Origin: Lachnoanaerobaculum sp. ICM7
GTDB taxonomy: Bacteria > Bacillota > Clostridia > Lachnospirales > Lachnospiraceae
DNA length: 64,000 nucleotides
Reading direction: 5' to 3'
Assembly (NCBI RefSeq): GCF_000287675.1
Contig: NZ_ALJL01000016.1
Span: 248,001 to 312,000, forward strand
Of this stretch, positions 63,109-64,000 are shown one piece after another; the first letter of the stretch is position 1; the number at the start of each line of letters is the position of its first letter. The position numbers and the translations under genes were made by a program. The notes beneath the pieces are model-generated. The model made no database searches. It worked only from the letters and a program-made list of their open reading frames with translations, and was not told the origin of the DNA.

Positions 63109-63798
63109 TTATCCTCTAAATCTGTATCCAACACCCCAAATAGTTTCTATAAATTGAGGTTTGGAACTGTCCTGCTCTATTTTTTCTCTGATATTTTTGA
63201 TATGTACGGTAACTGTTGAAATATCACCCATTGACTCAAGCCCCCATACTTCTTTAAACAAATCTTCTTTTGAATATACCTTGTTCGGATGCTTTGCAAG
63301 GAAATAGAGTATATCAAACTCCTTGGCAGTCAGTGTTTTTTCATCTCCATAGCCCCAAACTCTTCTGGAGCCTGCATCTATCTTCAAATCTCTGATTTCT
63401 ACAATGTCCTTATTTGCTGTAGAAACACCTGCCAACCTGTCATATCTGTTAATATGCGCCTTTACCCTTGCCACAAGTTCACTTGGTGAGAAAGGCTTGG
63501 TCATATAATCATCCGCTCCTAGCCCAAGTCCTCTTATCTTGTCGATATCATTCTTTTTTGCACTGACCATGATAATAGGTATCTCTTTTACAGCTCTTAT
63601 CTGCTTACATATCTCATATCCGTCAACTCCGGGCAGCATCAAATCCAGTAATACCAACTCATAGTCTTCATTTAACGCTCTTCCAAGTCCTTCTTTACCG
63701 TCAGTTGAAATATCGACCTCAAAGCCGGATATTTCCAAATAATCCCTTTCCAGCTCAGCTATACTTACTTCATCCTCTATTATAAGAACTTTGCCCAT
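63109..63798 (-). CDS. OmpR/PhoB-family response regulator
   Basis: 229 residues. Receiver domain (1-120) with acidic pair E8-D9, phospho-acceptor D52 (LLDLMLPG), S79 and K101; winged-helix DNA-binding domain (about 130-228) with TAKEFDILYFLAKHPNKVYS and a VTVHIKNIREKIE recognition helix. Binds DNA as a dimer to control target genes. It follows... its histidine kinase partner lies directly downstream in the minus sense... specifically, the kinase gene ends 10 bp before this gene's start codon (63809 to 63798), so kinase and regulator share a transcript. Confidence 0.96.
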   Translation of the reverse strand: MGKVLIIEDEVSIAELERDYLEISGFEVDISTDGKEGLGRALNEDYELVLLDLMLPGVDGYEICKQIRAVKEIPIIMVSAKKNDIDKIRGLGLGADDYMTKPFSPSELVARVKAHINRYDRLAGVSTANKDIVEIRDLKIDAGSRRVWGYGDEKTLTAKEFDILYFLAKHPNKVYSKEDLFKEVWGLESMGDISTVTVHIKNIREKIEQDSSKPQFIETIWGVGYRFRG

Positions 63799-63808
63799 TT
63801 TATATCTC

Positions 63809-64000
63809 CTACTTCTTTAACTCTATGCTAACCTCTGTTCCAACGCCCGGTTTAGACATAGCTACAACACTTCCCTCATGATTTTCTATTACTTTTTTTA
63901 CAATAGAAAGTCCTATACCGCTACCTCCAAGTTTAGTATTTCTCGACACATCACTTCTATAAAATCTCTCAAATATATGCGGCAAATCTTTTTCATCTAT
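63809..64000 (-). CDS. Sensor histidine kinase, C-terminal end only
   Basis: 63 codons and a stop are visible; the rest is beyond the window edge. The HATPase domain's F-box LPHIFERFYRSD and G2 box GGSGIGLSIVKKVIENH are clear, followed by a GVGTEVSIEL end. It is transcribed before the response regulator, with 10 bp between stop and the next ATG. Which signal it senses cannot be told, since the sensor half is missing. Confidence 0.92.
   Translation of the reverse strand: MDEKDLPHIFERFYRSDVSRNTKLGGSGIGLSIVKKVIENHEGSVVAMSKPGVGTEVSIELKK

Noticed and set aside
1-64000. CRISPR array, tRNA, rRNA or prophage
   Set aside because: No regularly spaced repeats, no clover-leaf or conserved rRNA stretches and no phage structural genes were seen by eye; a dedicated search with tRNAscan or similar would settle small RNA genes.

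Overview
The window looks like a stretch of a low-GC Clostridia chromosome, most probably Lachnospiraceae. This rests on the AT-rich sequence, strong GGAGG ribosome-binding sites, and gene neighbourhoods typical of that family: Asp23 / FakA / recG, rsmD / coaD / a coiled-coil 'V-ATPase subunit H-like' protein, and rpmG-secE-nusG-rplK-rplA. The genus is not certain; an oral genus such as Lachnoanaerobaculum would fit, but this is inference. No tRNA, rRNA, CRISPR array or prophage was seen.

Layout, left to right. 1-1400: the 5' part of radA and a small conserved gene. 1440-8900: a compact defence island holding a type I restriction system (hsdR-hsdM-hsdS) followed by an unusual toxin-antitoxin pair, in which an RNase HI enzyme is fused in one polypeptide to an RnlA-type HEPN RNase and followed by an RnlB-like antitoxin. 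9000-11500: the rpmG-secE-nusG-rplK-rplA operon, which ends at a terminator without rplJ/rplL next to it. 11600-20700: metabolic and small accessory genes (a PTS EIIC-like permease, glycerate kinase, tagaturonate reductase under a cre/LacI-type operator, and small acetyltransferase, GrpB and DUF523 genes with a decayed duplicate). 20630-22823: an IS1634-type insertion sequence with a nonsense-mutated transposase and a perfect 103-bp direct repeat on each side.

22900-28700: DUF1697, an S66 peptidase, a lipoprotein plus secreted metallo-beta-lactamase-fold pair, a BCCT transporter and a small XRE regulator. 28750-38260: a cell-surface glycan cluster on the minus strand (two GT2 glycosyltransferases, LicD, three large polytopic proteins including DUF2142, and a secreted DUF5722 protein). 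38300-44700: a small stress-like membrane-anchored protein, citrate synthase, a cytidylate-kinase-like protein, an ABC importer of the TrpXYZ-like type and a patatin.

45300-55280: a long minus-strand operon joined by 1-4 bp overlaps: RsmF and RsuA-type RNA modification enzymes, a 1052-residue SF1 helicase, a HAD phosphatase, an RluD-type synthase, RecU, a HisI-like protein lacking its metal motif, and a K+/H+ antiporter. 55300-62800: the Asp23-FakA-RecG-L,D-transpeptidase-RsmD-CoaD-coiled-coil run. 63100-64000: an OmpR-type response regulator and the end of its histidine kinase.

The most interesting element is the RNase HI-RnlA fusion with RnlB. In E. coli, RnlA activity and its inhibition by RnlB depend on the separate host RNase HI, and here both partners are built into one protein. 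Its promoter carries a 9-bp inverted repeat over the -10 box.
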